A DNA stretch of 64,000 bases, taken from assembly GCF_018991925.1 (NCBI RefSeq), contig NW_024737068.1, positions 3,807,910 to 3,871,909 on the forward strand, written 5' to 3'. The position numbers and the translations under genes are program-made. Origin of the DNA: Homarus americanus (Eukaryota > Arthropoda > Malacostraca > Decapoda > Nephropidae). Below, piece after piece: positions 33,005 through 46,019 of the stretch (positions are counted from its first letter, which is position 1; every line of letters begins with the position of its first letter). The notes under the pieces are model-generated. The model made no database searches. It worked only from the letters and a program-made list of their open reading frames with translations, and was not told the origin of the DNA.

Positions 33005-33869
33005 TGTAAAGGGCCTGGGACTTAGGGATATAAATTCCTTACCAGACTAATCAGGATCTTAATAAAGAATGTCAAGGACCATGGTTTTCTGAGGAATAAC
33101 AAACAACCGTTTGAGATTGACATCTCTTTACTATATGAAATACAATTTAACAAAACTCTGACACCACTCAACAAACATCAAGTAACAACTACGGGAGTCA
33201 AACAATTAAAGCAGTCAACAGTTAATAGTCAAATAATTAAGGGAAGCAAACAAATAAAGGGAAGCAAACAAATAAAGGGAAGCAAACAACTAAAGGGAGT
33301 CCGCAATTAATAGAATCAAACAATTAATGGGAGTCAACTGATAGAATCAAACAAAAGGTGGTCAGCAGTTAAAGGAATCAAACAATGAACAGATATTTCC
33401 TACGACAGTGGCCCTAGGGTAAGGTTCCAGAACTCAGTGATCCACTCTAAGGGGGAAGCGTCAGTTCAACTCCTCACTCGAGCGACAGCGGCCGATGTCT
33501 TGATACAGCAGAAACAAACACGGGGGCACAGACGATGGAGAGCAGCTGGCAGTCGTGGCGGCAGTGGTAGTGGTTGACATCCAGAGAATTGACACTCGAT
33601 AGGTGAAGGTCTGGGAAAACAGCCCACGAGTCCAGAACCTATGATGAGATCACAGCCAGAATTTGACGAACAGCAGGGTAGTTAGATAGTGACTGTATGG
33701 CGGCTGTGGTGAATCTGCCGGTGACACAGGTAGCCGCTGCCGGTGACACAGGTAGCCGCTGCCGTTCTCACCTCTGTCCAACCCCCCCCCCTCCCCCAAG
33801 TGTTGGTCGCACCAGCAAACGAGAGAGTTAGCAGTGGTAACGAGCAGGAAGATCGTTTCCGCCCTTACA
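33005..33869 (-). repeat. 5' LTR of the Gmr1-like element
   Basis: 865 bp, ends TG...CA, alignable with 20149-20985. The 17-bp-unit array here (33193-33385) differs in unit number and order, and a duplicated 'gccggtgacacaggtagcc' at about 33715-33755 is absent from the other LTR. Confidence 0.85.
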
Positions 33870-34382
33870 ATCATTAACTCAAAACTGTAGCCCTGGGCAG
33901 AATGGACGCCAACATAGACAAAGCCTAACGTCGTATTTTCATGGCATGGGTATATCCACTTCACTTCAATCTGTATTTAGGGATCCTCCCCTCATACTTT
34001 GCAATCGTTTAACACATTCATCAGATTATCTGATCATTGCAGTGTTCGTGGTTATGTGTCACATGAGATAACGAGGTGTACTGTATTAAGCTCACACCGA
34101 GGCATACAAGATATTTTCTTTGAAGTACAGTTTCCGGATCACTTCCAACACTTCACATACGTCTGATATATTTATCCTTTTTCCAGATCATTGTTCTCTT
34201 ATATTTTCATATGATACCTGCGGTAGCTATGTTCACTAATCGTTCACAGACGTAAATAGTATGACCTTCAAATACAATCTACACTTATCCCTTATAGTAC
34301 ACAAGTCCGTATCAATTGGACCTTCCCAATCATCCTATAGATACCTTGAGTTCTCCTTAATGCTATGAGTACATACACTTAA
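33870..34382. repeat. Right half of the anonymous repeat
   Basis: Resumes with ATCAT after the LTR element and parallels 11700-12170, then is cut at 34382/34383 by a Helitron 5' end. An extra segment near 34245-34290 is absent in the 11600-12200 copy. Confidence 0.7.
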
Positions 34383-34470
34383 TCTATCTATATATATAAA
34401 ACAAAGAAGTATGTCTGTGTGTTTGTTTGTGTGTGTGTGTCCTCACGAGAATCTCGGAAACTACTTTACC
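34383..34470 (+). mobile_element. Helitron 5' terminus
   Basis: Starts TC (34383) right after a host A and before sequence that in the uninterrupted repeat continues with T, fitting Helitron insertion between A and T. It continues TATATATATAAAAC-AAAGAAGT-TGTCTGTG and 'ctcggaaactactttaccgatc', the phrase typical of Helitron 5' regions in arthropods. No 3' CTRR end was found. Confidence 0.6.
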
Positions 34471-34474
34471 GATC

Positions 34475-34716
34475 TGTAGTGATGATGGATGGTGTTATAT
34501 GTAGTGATGGTGGATGGTGTTATACAGTATGTAGTGATGATGGATGATGTTATATGTAGTGATGATGGATGTTGTTATATGTAGTGATGATGCATGGTGT
34601 TATATGTAGTGATGATGGCTGGTGTTATATGTAGTGATGATGGATGGTGTTATATGTAGTGATGATGGATGATGTTATATGTAATGATGATGGGTGGTGT
34701 TATATGTAGTGATGAT
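34475..34716 (+). repeat. 25-bp minisatellite inside the Helitron
   Basis: Nine to ten units of tgtagtgatgatggatggtg-ttata, one of them expanded to 30 bp. Single-base variants differ between units. Confidence 0.85.
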
Positions 34717-34844
<128 letters not shown>

Positions 34845-34855
34845 AATAAGTCTGT

Positions 34856-35172
34856 CTGTCTGCCCCATACATGAACGATGCCCAACAGTAGTTCATCTGG
34901 TTGTTCACCTGGAAAATGGACAAAGAGTATACTTCACAGAAGAGTCCCTCCAAAATCAAATGGCAAATCCTGCTGATACGACCCTCGCTGCATTTTTCAA
35001 GATTTCACAGGAAGGTGAGTTTGTTCAAATACTCCTGTATGTTGACGTACCCAAGTTCTACATATGGCAGGCTTCAATGAAAAGGTTCCAGAGAAGAGCT
35101 CAAGGATCCGATGTTGAAGGATATCCAGGGATAAAGTTAGGCAATGCTTTTGGACGTCTGGCCCAACTTCAT
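34856..35172 (+). pseudogene. Helitron helicase fragment
   Basis: About 105 codons open in one frame: [71 protein letters not shown]. This matches the stretch of Helitron Rep-helicase proteins lying before the PIF1 helicase motifs (consensus VHLPNxQxVYF ... TLLYxxxPxYFxW ... GRxYxVHP). The Walker motifs and the Rep nuclease are absent, so it is a fragment. It is fused directly to the Gag of a Gmr1-like element at about 35175-35190. Confidence 0.75.
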
Positions 35173-35204
35173 ATGCAGCACTCAAGACTTTAACAAGACT
35201 TCTG

Positions 35205-35999
35205 ATGGTTATCATGTTGGTTTCCGCAGAACGAAGAATAGAGCAGGAGAAACCTACCAGCAGTTTTCTGTCCACCTGGTCTTTTGTTCATCAATGGCTA
35301 GAGGCGTCAGAGGTTGAGGAAACCCTTGCGTCTCTCGCTAACTTCATGTTATTAGATCAGTTTCTGTCTTCTCTACCTCCAGACTTGAGAATTTTCATCA
35401 AGGAACACCGGCCAGCAACGCTTGGAGAAGCTGTAGAACTTGCTGACAACTGGGCGTCCGCTCGCAACGCCTACCCAGAGTCTTCTCCTCCTGCAGTGAA
35501 GAACACGAAGCCTCTGACCTCCAAGGAACCATCCCCAGGAGTAAAGAGGAGTAGTTCACCAGCCGTGCTGTGCCACAACTGCGGAGAAGAAGGGCACATT
35601 CGTTCTCGCTGTCCCAGGAATCCACGCGCTTTCAAATCTACCGACATTCATCAGCCCAGCTACAAGGTCGGCTTCTGTTTGGAAGACAGGAGCTGCCCCC
35701 GGTATTGTGTCAGCAGAACAATAAATGGGTCTTGGGCATCTACTATCACCAGGGACACCGGATGCTCGTGCATTATTGTCTCTGAGGAAGCCGTGCCTGA
35801 CGCTGACGTCTCCAGCTGCTCGAAGGTTAGTGTCGCCGATTATGTAGGTCGTGTTGACCAGTTCCCTGTTGTTAGGTGCTACCTGTGTTGCCCTTATTTC
35901 ACTGGTTGGTCTAATGTGGTGCGAGCTCCCATTAAATTCGCTAGTGTTCTCATTGGTAATGTTCCCGGAGTTCGTGACCCTAACGACCCGGAACCTTGA
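35205..35999 (+). pseudogene. Gag C-terminus and aspartic protease of second Gmr1-like copy
   Basis: Encodes FMLLDQFLSSLPPDLRIFI, LGEAVELADNW, an intact zinc knuckle CHNCGEEGHIRSRC, then the protease with catalytic DTGCS (in the context STITRDTGCSCIIVS), DYVGRVDQFPVVRC and NVVRAPIKFASVLIGN. Upstream Gag sequence (NKTSDGYHVGFRRTK at 35185-35235) is in another frame, so a frameshift lies near 35270. The protease would process the polyprotein in an intact element. Confidence 0.75.
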
Positions 36000-36867
36000 A
36001 AACTCTCCTCGCCACCAGCGCCAGTCTCCTCGCCACCTGCCGACGTCTCCTCGCCACCCTCACATGCCACCTCACCTCCAGCAAAGGTCCAAGCTGTGGA
36101 GACACGGTCGGCGAATGTGAAACGACTGCATTCCCTGATTCTGCCGAATTTGTTGCCACTGACTGTGACGCCCAAGGAGTTCGCCAAGCTTCAAGCCTCG
36201 TGTACCACTCTGAAGCGGGTAAGGGAGAAGGTGAGTTCCGGGGAGGAGGATCAGGTTAGAAATGGGACTGTTTACAAGTTTGTTTGTATTAATGGTCTGT
36301 TACATAGGTCTTGTGTGTCATCCAAGTTATCAGCTAAAGTAGGTCGCTTTTTACTTGTTGTCCCTGCTGATTGTCGTCGTAACATTCTCTCTGTAGCTCA
36401 CGAGAGCCCCCTAGCAAGACATTGTTCTCGTAGGAAAACTTATAGGAAGGTTGCTCATCAGTTTTACTGGCCAGGTATGGGAGTGGATATTAGAGCTTTT
36501 TGTATGAGTTGTCATCAGTGCCCCCGTATGTCCGCCAAGGGTAAAGTCCGTCCTGTTCCACTTGAACCCTTACCCATCATTACTGTTCTCACCCCCTTCC
36601 TCTAAGAAGGCTAAATTATATCAAGCTAATTTGTTAAGGAAATATAATTGCAGGGCCCACATTGCTCGTGTCATTTACGACGGTCCCAAGCTGGAGTCAG
36701 TCGAGGCACTACCCTGCAAGAGTTCCTGTGAAGTTCAGGCGCCAGACTCGGATGATCTCGGTTGCCAGTTACCGATAACACAGGACGGGATAAAAGAATC
36801 CTCTACGACTGGAAATAGGCCCAAACTTAAACCTGGACTGAAGTGGATCCCAGGTGCAGTTCCTTGA
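36000..36867 (+). pseudogene. Linker, integrase HHCC domain and integrase C-terminus of second Gmr1-like copy
   Basis: After a Pro/Ser linker (frame-shifted), the frame 36096-36605 encodes LHSLILPNLLPLTVTPKEF, the HHCC half-sites VAHESPLARHCSRRKTY and FCMSCHQCPRM, and FYWPGMGVDIRAF. A deletion of about 39 bp relative to the first copy shifts frame near 36580, then 36562-36867 encodes FSPPSSKKAKLYQANLLRKYN and the C-terminal tail. Protease joins integrase with no RT between them. Confidence 0.75.
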
Positions 36868-37029
36868 TACGGCCTTAAGATTTGGACATCAAGTTACCAC
36901 TTATTCGTTTAATGTGACCATTCTTTATTTTGCTATGTGTATTTAAACATTTGCTGTAGGATGATTTTGCTTTGTGTACTAATCTTAAGTTTTAATCTAT
37001 CTTACATTAGATTTTTGTTGGGGGAGCTG

Positions 37030-37727
37030 TGTAAGGGCGGTAACGAGCAGGATGGTTGTTCGCCGCCCGCTTGCTTGTTCGCCGCCCGCTTGCTTGTTCG
37101 CGTCCCCCACATGTGTGGGGAGGAGGGTAGACGGAGGTGAGAACGTCACTGCTGCCTCGACACACAGAGCAGACACTACCCAGCCATCAGTACAACTGCA
37201 CTATCCCGCTGTTCGTTCAAATTCTGGTTGTGATCTCAACATAGGTCTTGGACTCGTGGGCTGTTTCCCCAGACCTTCACAAATCGATTGTCAATCTCCG
37301 GTCACCTATCCCAGCTACTACCGCGGCTACCACGTCATCGCCAGTTCCTCCACCGTCCGTGCACCTGGCCATTTCTCCTGTGTAGCAAGACAGCGCCCGC
37401 CGGTGCTCAAGTGAGGAAGCTGACTTGATCTTCCCTCTGAGAGTGGATCAGTGCTTTCCAGAACCTTCCCCAGGGCCGCCGCCGCAGGAAATATCTGCTC
37501 ATTGTTTGATTCCTTTAATTGTTACTCCCGTAATTGTTTGACTCCAGTAATTGTTATTTGATGTTTGTGTGAGTGGTGTCAGAGTTTTGTTATTTTCATA
37601 GGAAAGAGATGTCAATTTCGAACGGTTGTTTGTTATCCCTCAGAAAACCATGGTTCTTGACTTTCCTCTTATAAGATCCTGATTAGGTTGGCAAGGGATT
37701 TCTATCCCCAAGCCCCAGGCCTTTACA
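37030..37727 (+). repeat. 3' LTR of second Gmr1-like copy
   Basis: 698 bp, TGTAAGGG...CTTTACA. Alignable to the LTRs at 20149 and 33005 but its 17-bp-unit array is reduced to two or three units (about 37500-37560). LINE sequence begins immediately after it. Confidence 0.8.
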
Positions 37728-38760
37728 ACCACAACAAACTCGACCCAAGACAACAAGGCTTAAGAAGAGGTAGAGGAACCCCAATAGCAATAATAACAGA
37801 AATTATAGCCAAAGAAAAACAGCAAGGAAACCAAGTAAACATAGTCTTAAGAGATGTAGCAAAGGCATTTAATAAAGTGTGGCTCAACGGATTAGCATAT
37901 AAAATACTAAAACTAGACCTACCTGCAGAAATACAATAGAAAGAATCCTATGTGACTACCTTCAGGACAGCAGCTACAAATTGGCAACCATTTAGGTCCA
38001 CCCTTCGACCTAGAAAGCGGAGTGCCCCAGGGAGGCGTCCTATCCCTAACACTATTCTCCATGTATACAAGCAACTTACCTGAACCAACGCAACATAGCG
38101 AACACATTATCTTTGCCGATAATATCACACAAATCATATCATATCTCGGAAAATCAGAAGCAATGATGGCACGCCATACGGCCTTAACAATAAAAAACAT
38201 AAATGACTACGAAATGAAATGGAAAAAACGGATAAACATAAACAAATTTAAAATCATACCAATTGCCAAGAAAAAGGTCGAACCAGTAATAGTAGATGGA
38301 GAAATTTACCCATACACCAATGTAGGCAGCATCCTGGGTCTGAAAATCGCAACAAATGGTTGCCAGAGCTTCATCAACGAAAAAGTCCACAAACTATGTA
38401 GCAAACTCTCAAAAAATAACATTAAAAAAAACCTGAACATACCAAACAAAAGGAAATTATACACGGCACTAATAAAATCAGTAATGTGCTACCCGCCTGT
38501 ACCAACCAACTCTTTTAATGCAACGATAATCAAGAAACTTCAAACGGTACAGAATAAATGACTAAGATTCATATATAACATCAGTAACGAAGAACTCCAT
38601 AGAAAAGCCAACATCAACGCAGTAAACGTAGACATCTACATCCAAGCCGAAAGAACATGGGAACAAGTACGAGAGTTAAACTCAAAAGCCGTAGCGAACT
38701 GGCTCGACAACGAACCAGTAAGAAGAGCAAGAGAAGAACACGCTTGATTCAGCTTTAGCA
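37728..38760 (+). pseudogene. Jockey-like LINE reverse transcriptase, broken
   Basis: Encodes QQGLRRGRGTPIAIITEII, NIVLRDVAKAFNKVW (motif A), then in another frame GVPQGGVLSLTLFSMYTSNLP (motif B), IIFADNITQII (motif C), INKFKIIPIAKKK, LGLKIATNGCQSF and a C-terminal region with stops near 38560. Motif C reads FADN in place of FADD (codon 38121-38123), so it is catalytically dead, besides frameshifts near 37940. A nearly identical piece of the same LINE lies on the minus strand at 48578-48936, as part of the large inverted repeat. Confidence 0.7.
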
Positions 38761-39545
38761 GAATAAGAATCAACAATCCCCCACCAATACCAAAAAGCAT
38801 CTAAAAATTATCAAATTTAATACAAAAACTAAAAACTGTATTGCCAATAAATACTGCACCTTCAAGTCAGGCTTCAATCTTTCAAACCAAAAAGATAGGA
38901 CCACCACCTTGTGAACAAAAGTAGCAAGTTGGATCCTACACCTTCTTAGAAATTAAACCTCCCTGCTTTAAACAAAAAGCTTAAATTCTCTAAAACCGAA
39001 AAATGTTTCATTAAAAAGATGAGAGCAACAAAAGGACACTATCCTTGGCCTCTCCAACACTTGTCTTCTTGCCCCTTCCTTCCACTCTTATTAAAACAAA
39101 AGATACTTTGCTCAGCCAGCTCCACAAGAACCTGGCTAGAGGTCGTCACCCCTTCCTTGGAACAATGGCTACTGCAAAAATAAACATATTTTTAACTAAA
39201 CGAAAAAGGGTTGAGAGCTAGAACCTAATCACGCAAGATGAAAGTTCAAATATAATTATTATAACCTCAGCATATCTGGTTGAGCCCTCATACTATCAAT
39301 CTCTTACTTTCCTTCAATTTTCCTCCCTCCTTTTCCTTGATCCTAAACCAATATCCCCTCTCCCCCATATTGCCATCAAAGTACTTCCAATCCTAATCCC
39401 TGTCCTCCCACTCAGCATTACAAGCAAGAGCCCTCTACCTTATCTACAGACGTCAAGTCAAGTCAAGGTCATTCTACTCAACGCTCGCAAACAGACAAGA
39501 CCTCCTCTCAATAAGCTCCTCACCACACAGCAATTCCCTAGCACT

Positions 39546-39660
<115 letters not shown>

Positions 39661-40167
39661 AAAACGCAACTGTGAGTTTCCCTTCTCACCTCCATTTTCA
39701 GTGCGAGATCTCCTACATATACGTATGTATGTGAGCCTAACAAAGAGAAAATAGACAAACACAATTTATCCACTACACTACCACAGGTGAAAGGTTAAGT
39801 CAGAAAGTACAGTAAATGTATAAGTAGGGAGACAGAGAAAAGAAGGTAAGGTAAAGTATTATAGGAAGTAGATGCCGTATAAGTAGGGGGGTTTAAGTTC
39901 TTCCCTCTCTCAGCCCTTCTATCTGAATGTTCCACGATAAAAACCTAAGTGTTCGTGTTACTCCTGACATTTTGGACTGAGTTGTACGAGTTTTTATTTC
40001 ATTTCATAGATCATCCTGATCAAATTATTAACTTTTTTACATTGATCACCCTTGGTTTTCTTGAGAATGTTTTTTACCATAGTTATGTCAAATGGCTTTT
40101 TACAGACCATCCCTTGAAAGATGTAAGATCCCCCCCTCCCTGAGAATATTGGAAGAATGTCAGGGTC

Positions 40168-40431
40168 AGTGCCGGATTTAGACCTGTGGAGGCCCATGGG
40201 CAGCCTCTTTGTGGAGGCCCCCCTCATTATAACTTCAAGAGGGTGGGGTGGCGAGTGAAGCGAGCCTAAGCATCTGGGAGTTCCTGGGGGCGCTGTAAGC
40301 CCCCCGGGAAAATTTTGAAATTTTAACACTTCTTTGGAGAATTTTGAAGCCATAGGCAGTTATTATGAGGAAATTAGAACATTGAGAAATTTTTAATTAA
40401 CTGTATATTTATTGATAGTGTACAAATTCCC

Positions 40432-40465
<34 letters not shown>

Positions 40466-40851
40466 TGAGACATGACTGGAGTCATTCATGTGGTTTCAAG
40501 TCGACCAGCCCTGATAAAGCTCCTACCGCACATGTCAAAAATTTTCAAGAGACTTCACAGAAAAGAATATATTATTAGTTATTACAGAGAGATGATTCTT
40601 TGCATTATTAATCAGATAAACCTCTACTCAAATAATGGTTCTGTCCAAGTAGCTAACCTAATTTCTATCACGCTTCTTGCTGAACATAGTTTTACGTGAT
40701 GGAATAGATAAACATGAATTTTAAAGAATGAAAATAAAAATAATCCAAATGGATAAACAAATAAATAGAATATTGTAATATGTGGAGGCCCCCAGATTGT
40801 GGAGGCCCCTGGGCAGCTGTCCACTTTGCCCACTCCTGAATCCGGCCCTTT
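40168..40851. mobile_element. hAT-like non-autonomous DNA transposon, left arm
   Basis: 684 bp with imperfect terminal inverted repeats (gccggatttagacctgtgg at the left; the right end reversed reads gccggattcaggagtgg) and an 8-bp duplication TCAGGGTC at 40160-40167 and 40852-40859. Eight-base duplications are typical of hAT transposons. No transposase is encoded. Confidence 0.7.
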
Positions 40852-41209
40852 TCAGGGTCATAGTTATTTTTCAGACCGAGGGTTATGTTAGTGACTACAC
40901 TGGCAGTCTGGATTTCACTCTCCTTGCACACACTCACAACAATGTGAATCTCACTCTCCCCATTCGCCCTCACTTCAACCCTAATATTCTGGGCCTCACT
41001 CTCCTCGCTCATACTCATCATTCTAGATCACACTTTCCTCACTTGCCTTCATATCAACCCTTACATTCTGGATCTCACTTATACTCACATTAACCGGTTT
41101 TCTAATCAGGAGGAGGGTCATTAACTACTGCTTTAGTTCCACTGTAAGTATCACTGCAATTATTCATTGGTACACTTATTTGGTGGGCTGTAACCTACCC
41201 TACTTCGGC

Positions 41210-41914
41210 TGAACCACCTTCTTATAAGACCCAATAATTTAATTGCCTGATTTACCTTCTTCTCGCAATTGCCCGAGAACTTCAGCTCATTGTCAACATA
41301 CACACCTCGGTCCTTCTCACATTCAGTCTCAACTAGTGCAGTTTCTTCATCCCGTTGGGACATATGATACGCCTCCTTACCGTTGGTACGCCCCAGGTGC
41401 ATCCTCTTACACTTCGTGACATTGAATCTCAACAGCCATTTCTTCGACCATTCTTGGAGCCCACAGAGGTCCTTCTGCAGCTCTTCATAGTCCGCTTGGT
41501 TCTTGATTCCCGAAATAACTTGGCGTCATCGGCAAACATTTGTATGGAGGAGTATACAACGTCAGGCATGTCATTTATGAAACAAACAAACAACAGCGGG
41601 CCCAATACACTGCCCTGTGGTACACTACTTATGACAGGTACGGATGACGATTTCGTGCCATTAATCACCACACACTGCTTGCGGTCATGTAGAAATTCTT
41701 CTATCCACGCCGATTTTTTGGTGAAGAGGACAAAAGAAAAGGAAAAGTAATCAGAGACGTGACCGATCGCCCAAGCGGCTAACGAGCCAATCAGTGGTGA
41801 AGAGGATAAAAGTAAAGTAAAAGATAGCGGGCTACATTCAATGATGGCAACTCCAATGCTGCCAGGTCACCGTCACCACCTGAAGTCTCCAGCCTCAGTG
41901 AGTTTCCTGCGATC
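41210..41914. repeat. Spacer of the large inverted repeat
   Basis: 705 bp between the arms, made of a CR1 RT piece on the minus strand (41213-41716) followed by CR1 3'-tail sequence on the plus strand (41717-41845) and about 70 bp of unassigned DNA. Confidence 0.8.
41213..41716 (-). pseudogene. CR1 reverse transcriptase fragment
   Basis: Minus-strand match to residues about 370-525 of the CR1 RT at 5288-7429, including VPQGSVLGPLLFVCFINDM, QMFADDAKLF and MHLGRTNGKEAYHM. A frameshift after KLFRE separates the two halves. The fragment is dead. Confidence 0.8.
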
Positions 41915-42272
41915 GCCGAAGTAGGGTAGGTTACAGCCCACCAAATAAGTGTACCAATGAATAATGGTAGTGATACTTACAGTGGAACTAAAGCAGTAGT
42001 TAATGACCCTCCTCCTGATTAGAAAACCGGTTAATGTGAGTATAAGTGAGATCCAGAATGTAAGGGTTGATATGAAGGCAAGTGAGGAAAGTGTGATCTA
42101 GAATGATGAGTATGAGCGAGGAGAGTGAGGCCCAGAATATTAGGGTTGAAGTGAGGGCGAATGAGGAGAGTGAGATTTACATTGTTGTGAGTGTGTGCAA
42201 GGAGATTGAAATCCAGACTGCCAGTGTAGTCACTAACATAACCCTCGGTCTGAAAAATAACTATGACCCTGA

Positions 42273-42948
42273 AAAGGGCCGGATTCAGGAGTGGGCAAAG
42301 TGGACAGCTGCCCAGGGGCCTCCTCAATCTGGAGGCCTCCACATATTACAATATTCTATTTATTTGTTTATCCATTTGGATTATTTTTATTTTCATTCTT
42401 TAAAATTCATGTTTATCTATTCCATCACGTAAAACTATGTTCAGCAAGAAGCGTGATAGAAATTAGGCTAGCTACTTGGACAGAACCATTATTTGAGTAG
42501 AGGTTTATCTGATTAATAATGCAAAGAATCATCTCTCTGTAATAACTAATAATATATTCTTTTCTGTGAAGTCTCTTGAAAATTTTTGACATGTGCGGTA
42601 GGAGCTATATCAGGGCTCGTCGACTTGAAACCACATGAATGACTCCAGTCATGTCTCACTTTTGTGTGTGTGTGTGTGTGTGTTGGGAATTTGTACACTA
42701 TCAATAAATATACAGTTAATTAAAAATTTCTCAATGTTCTAATTTCCTCAAAATAACTGCATATGGCTTCAAAATTCTCCAAAGAAGTGTTAAAATTTCA
42801 AAATTTTCCCGGGGGGCTTACAGCGCCCTCAGGAACTCCCAGATGCTTAGGCTCGCTTCACTCGCCACCCCACCCTCTTGAAGTTATAATGAAGGGGGCC
42901 TCCACAAAGAGGCTGCCCATGGGCCTCCACAGGTCTAAATCCGGCACT
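42273..42948. mobile_element. hAT-like non-autonomous DNA transposon, right arm
   Basis: The mirror copy of 40168-40851, flanked by GACCCTGA at 42265-42272 and 42949-42956. Being present in both arms, it inserted before the inverted duplication. Confidence 0.7.
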
Positions 42949-43467
42949 GACCCTGACATTCTTCCAATATTCTCAGGGAGGGGGGGATCTTACATCTTTC
43001 AATGGATGGTCTGTAAAAAGCCATTTGACATAACTATGGTAAAAAACATTCTCAAGAAAACCAAGGGTGATCAATGTAAAAAAGTTAATAATTTGATCAG
43101 GATGATCTATGAAATGAAATAAAAACTCGTACAACTCAGTCCAAAATGTCAGGAGTAACACGAACACTTAGGTTTTTATCGTGGAACATTCAGATTGAAG
43201 GGCGGAGAGAGGGAAGAACTTAAACCCCCCTACTTATACGGCATCTACTTCCTATAATACTTTACCTTACCTTCTTTTCTCTGTCTCCCTACTTATACAT
43301 TTACTGTACTTTCTGACTTAACCTTTCACCTGTGGTAGTGTAGTGGATAAATTGTGTTTGTCTATTTTCTCTTTGTTAGGCTCACATACATACGTATATG
43401 TAGGAGATCTCGCACTGAAAATGGAGGTGAGAAGGGAAACTCAGAGTTGCGTTTTCAATATATATAC

Positions 43468-43595
<128 letters not shown>

Positions 43596-44450
43596 AGTGC
43601 TAGGGAGTTGCTGTGTGGTGAGGAGCTTATTGAGAGGAGGTCTTGTCTGTTTGCGAGCGTTGAGTAGAGTGACCTTGACTTGACTTGACGTCTGTAGATA
43701 AGGTAGAGGGCTATTGCTTGTAATGCTGAGTGGGAGGACAGGGATTAGGATTGGAAGTACTTTGATGGCAATATGGGGGAGAGGGGATATTGGTTTAGGA
43801 TCAAGGAAAAAGAGGGAGGAAAATTGAAGGAAAGTAAGAGATTGATAGTATGAGGGCTCAACCAGATATGCTGAGGTTATAATAATTATATTTGAACTTA
43901 CATCTTGCGTGATTAGGTTCTAGCTCTCAAGCCTTTTTCATTTAGTTAAAAATATGTTTATTTTTGCAGTAGCCATTGTTCCAAGGAAGGGGTGACGACC
44001 TCTAGCCAGGTTCTTGTGGAGCTGGCTGAGCAAAGTATCTTTTGTTTTAATAAGAGTGGAATGGAGGGGCAAGAAGACAAGTGTTGGAGAGGCCAAGGAT
44101 AGTGTCCTTTTGTCGCTCTCATCTTTTTAATGAAACATTTTTCTGTTTTAGAGAATTTAAGCTTTTTGTTTAAAGCAGGGAGGTTTAATTTCTAAGAAGG
44201 TGTAGGATCTAACTTGCTACTTTTGTTCACAAGGTGGTGGTCCTATCTTTTTGGTTTGAAAGATTGAAGCATGAATTGAAGGTGCAGTATTTATTGGCAA
44301 TACAGTTTTTAGTTTTTGTATTAAATTTGATATTTTTTAGATGCTTTTTGGTATTGGTGGGGGATTGTTGATTCTTATTCTGCTAAATCTGAATCAAGCG
44401 TGTTCTTCTCTTGCTCTTCTTACTGGTTCGTTGTCGAGCCAGTTCGCTAC

Positions 44451-45529
44451 TATACTGCCAGATCTGGGGTCACTAAATCTAAGGGGATAACTTAACTCTA
44501 ATCTTAATTTCTACGGGTCGCTGCCACTAGACCCCCTCTGGACAGCATGTAGCTCGTTAGGTAGCGGGCAGAGTGGACTAGGCATTGGGTTAGGTTTTCC
44601 ATTGATCAGATCGATAAGGGTAAAGAAGGGTGAAACCATAACATGTCTTCATTGATTTATTTCTTATAAAACACACTGGTAAAAAAACACATACAACCAC
44701 ACTGTGGACCATAATTCCAAGGCCTGTCCCAGGGTATAGCACTGGCGCCTCTAACAACTGCTGTGGTGGTCGGTTACACTCCGACCCGAGATGGGTTTGG
44801 GGTCCTCGGCCCACGAGGTAGAGTAGAGCCGATTAATCATGACGAATCAGCGCCATCAATCCTATATTGACCACTGCTGGGTATCCACCGGCTCCGAGCG
44901 ACCGGTGGGTTTCAATTAAGCCCACCCTCGATCTGGAGACAAACGGGAATCAGCGTCAGGGGACGAGAAACATGACAACACCAACAAACTCTCTTGTCTA
45001 GACGACAGACGTATTTACGTTATATTACTTCTACACTGGGTGAATGACAATTCAACTGTTAAATCATGAACACTGGTGAACACTGATAATCACTACAATT
45101 GACTGAATTAACTGAATGGCTAGGAAACACAGAACATACCTGGAGACAAACGGGAATCAGCGTCAGGGGATGCTGATTCCTCGCCATCTCGAGTTTATAT
45201 ACCCCTGAGTTGCCAGTGATCGCTACTCACACAATGACAATAATTACAAACAAACTAACTGTTACTCATTCAAAGATGACCCTCAGTTGACAAAGGTCTG
45301 GCGAATTACTTGGGTTGATTTACACAGACTAATTCAAGATTGAGCTTCCCAGGAGAAAGTGGAATAAACAACGTATTGATAACTGTCTTCACAAAGGCGG
45401 GGCTTACTGGGAGGGATCGCGAGGATAAACACGCTCCTGAGATTCTACAAGCGCGGTGGATTTGAATATTAAGTAGCGTAATATAAATTAAAACGGGTTT
45501 TTAGGGATGACAATGAGGTGCGCAGTACA
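44451..45529 (-). repeat. 3' LTR of the alpha element (copy E)
   Basis: 1079 bp, TGTACTGCG...GGCAGTATA. TATATAA box at 45195-45201, identical 31-bp direct repeats at 45140-45170 and 44933-44963, 'aataaat' polyadenylation-type signal near 44655-44665. This gives the standard order U3, R, U5. Confidence 0.8.
44933..45170 (-). repeat. Direct-repeat pair of alpha copy E
   Basis: 31/31 identical copies of a segment reading (minus) tcccctgacgctgattcccg and on to ccag. Copy A has the same core but lacks the 'att', in both of its copies. Confidence 0.85.
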
Positions 45530-45547
45530 TAGCCTTCCCCTTCCAAA
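45530..45547 (-). other. Polypurine tract of the alpha element
   Basis: Minus strand ctttggaaggggaaggct directly upstream of the 3' LTR start. Confidence 0.75.
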
Positions 45548-46019
45548 GATTCATATTATGCGGAATAATAGGCAAAAGCACTAACGCGGTAGTGCACATA
45601 CATTCGACATATCTTAACAGTTCGTGATTACAGTACCTTAATACATAAAACAAAACTTAAGGAGACAAACGTTTCATACTCGAGTCTCCGCTACCTATAC
45701 CTGCAACAACTCATCAATTCTTATTTCCGTACAATATAGTATGGGGAACATTCCCCTAACAGTTCATCAGCATAATACCTCAACATATTTTGGCACTAAC
45801 ACATAAACAGTGACTCTGACATTACAGATACAACAAAGTACTCTGCATGAAATTACATATACTCAGGAATTTAAATTCTTGTCTATGAATGGGAAATTAG
45901 TTACATCAGACACTTCCTCAGATTACTACTTCATTTCAATAATAATTCACCTTTTCAACACAAAACCATGGTTCTAGACATACACATTGGGGTTCATAAC
46001 ACAAGACACGTATTTCCTA

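Larger units (their letters stand above)
20149..33869 (-). mobile_element. Gmr1-like gypsy-type LTR retrotransposon, deletion derivative, with two nested LINEs
   Basis: Both LTRs are present (20149-20985 and 33005-33869), the ends are TGTAAGGG and CCCTTACA, and the element is flanked by ATCAT (20144-20148 and 33870-33874). The empty site is seen at about 11690. Read on the minus strand: 5' LTR, primer-binding site 32986-33002, Gag with coiled segment and zinc knuckle, DTG protease, Pro-rich linker, integrase HHCC domain, integrase C-terminal end, polypurine tract, 3' LTR. The integrase core, RT and RNase H are missing at a junction shared with the second copy at 35185-37727. Removing the two nested LINEs leaves roughly 5.1 kb. 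Confidence 0.85.
35185..37727 (+). mobile_element. Second Gmr1-like element, 5'-truncated
   Basis: Plus-strand copy related to 20149-33869, starting inside Gag at the junction with the Helitron fragment and running through protease, linker, integrase HHCC and integrase C-terminus to a polypurine tract (37017-37029) and an LTR at 37030-37727. Like the first copy it lacks integrase core, RT and RNase H, with the same junction. No 5' LTR. Confidence 0.8.
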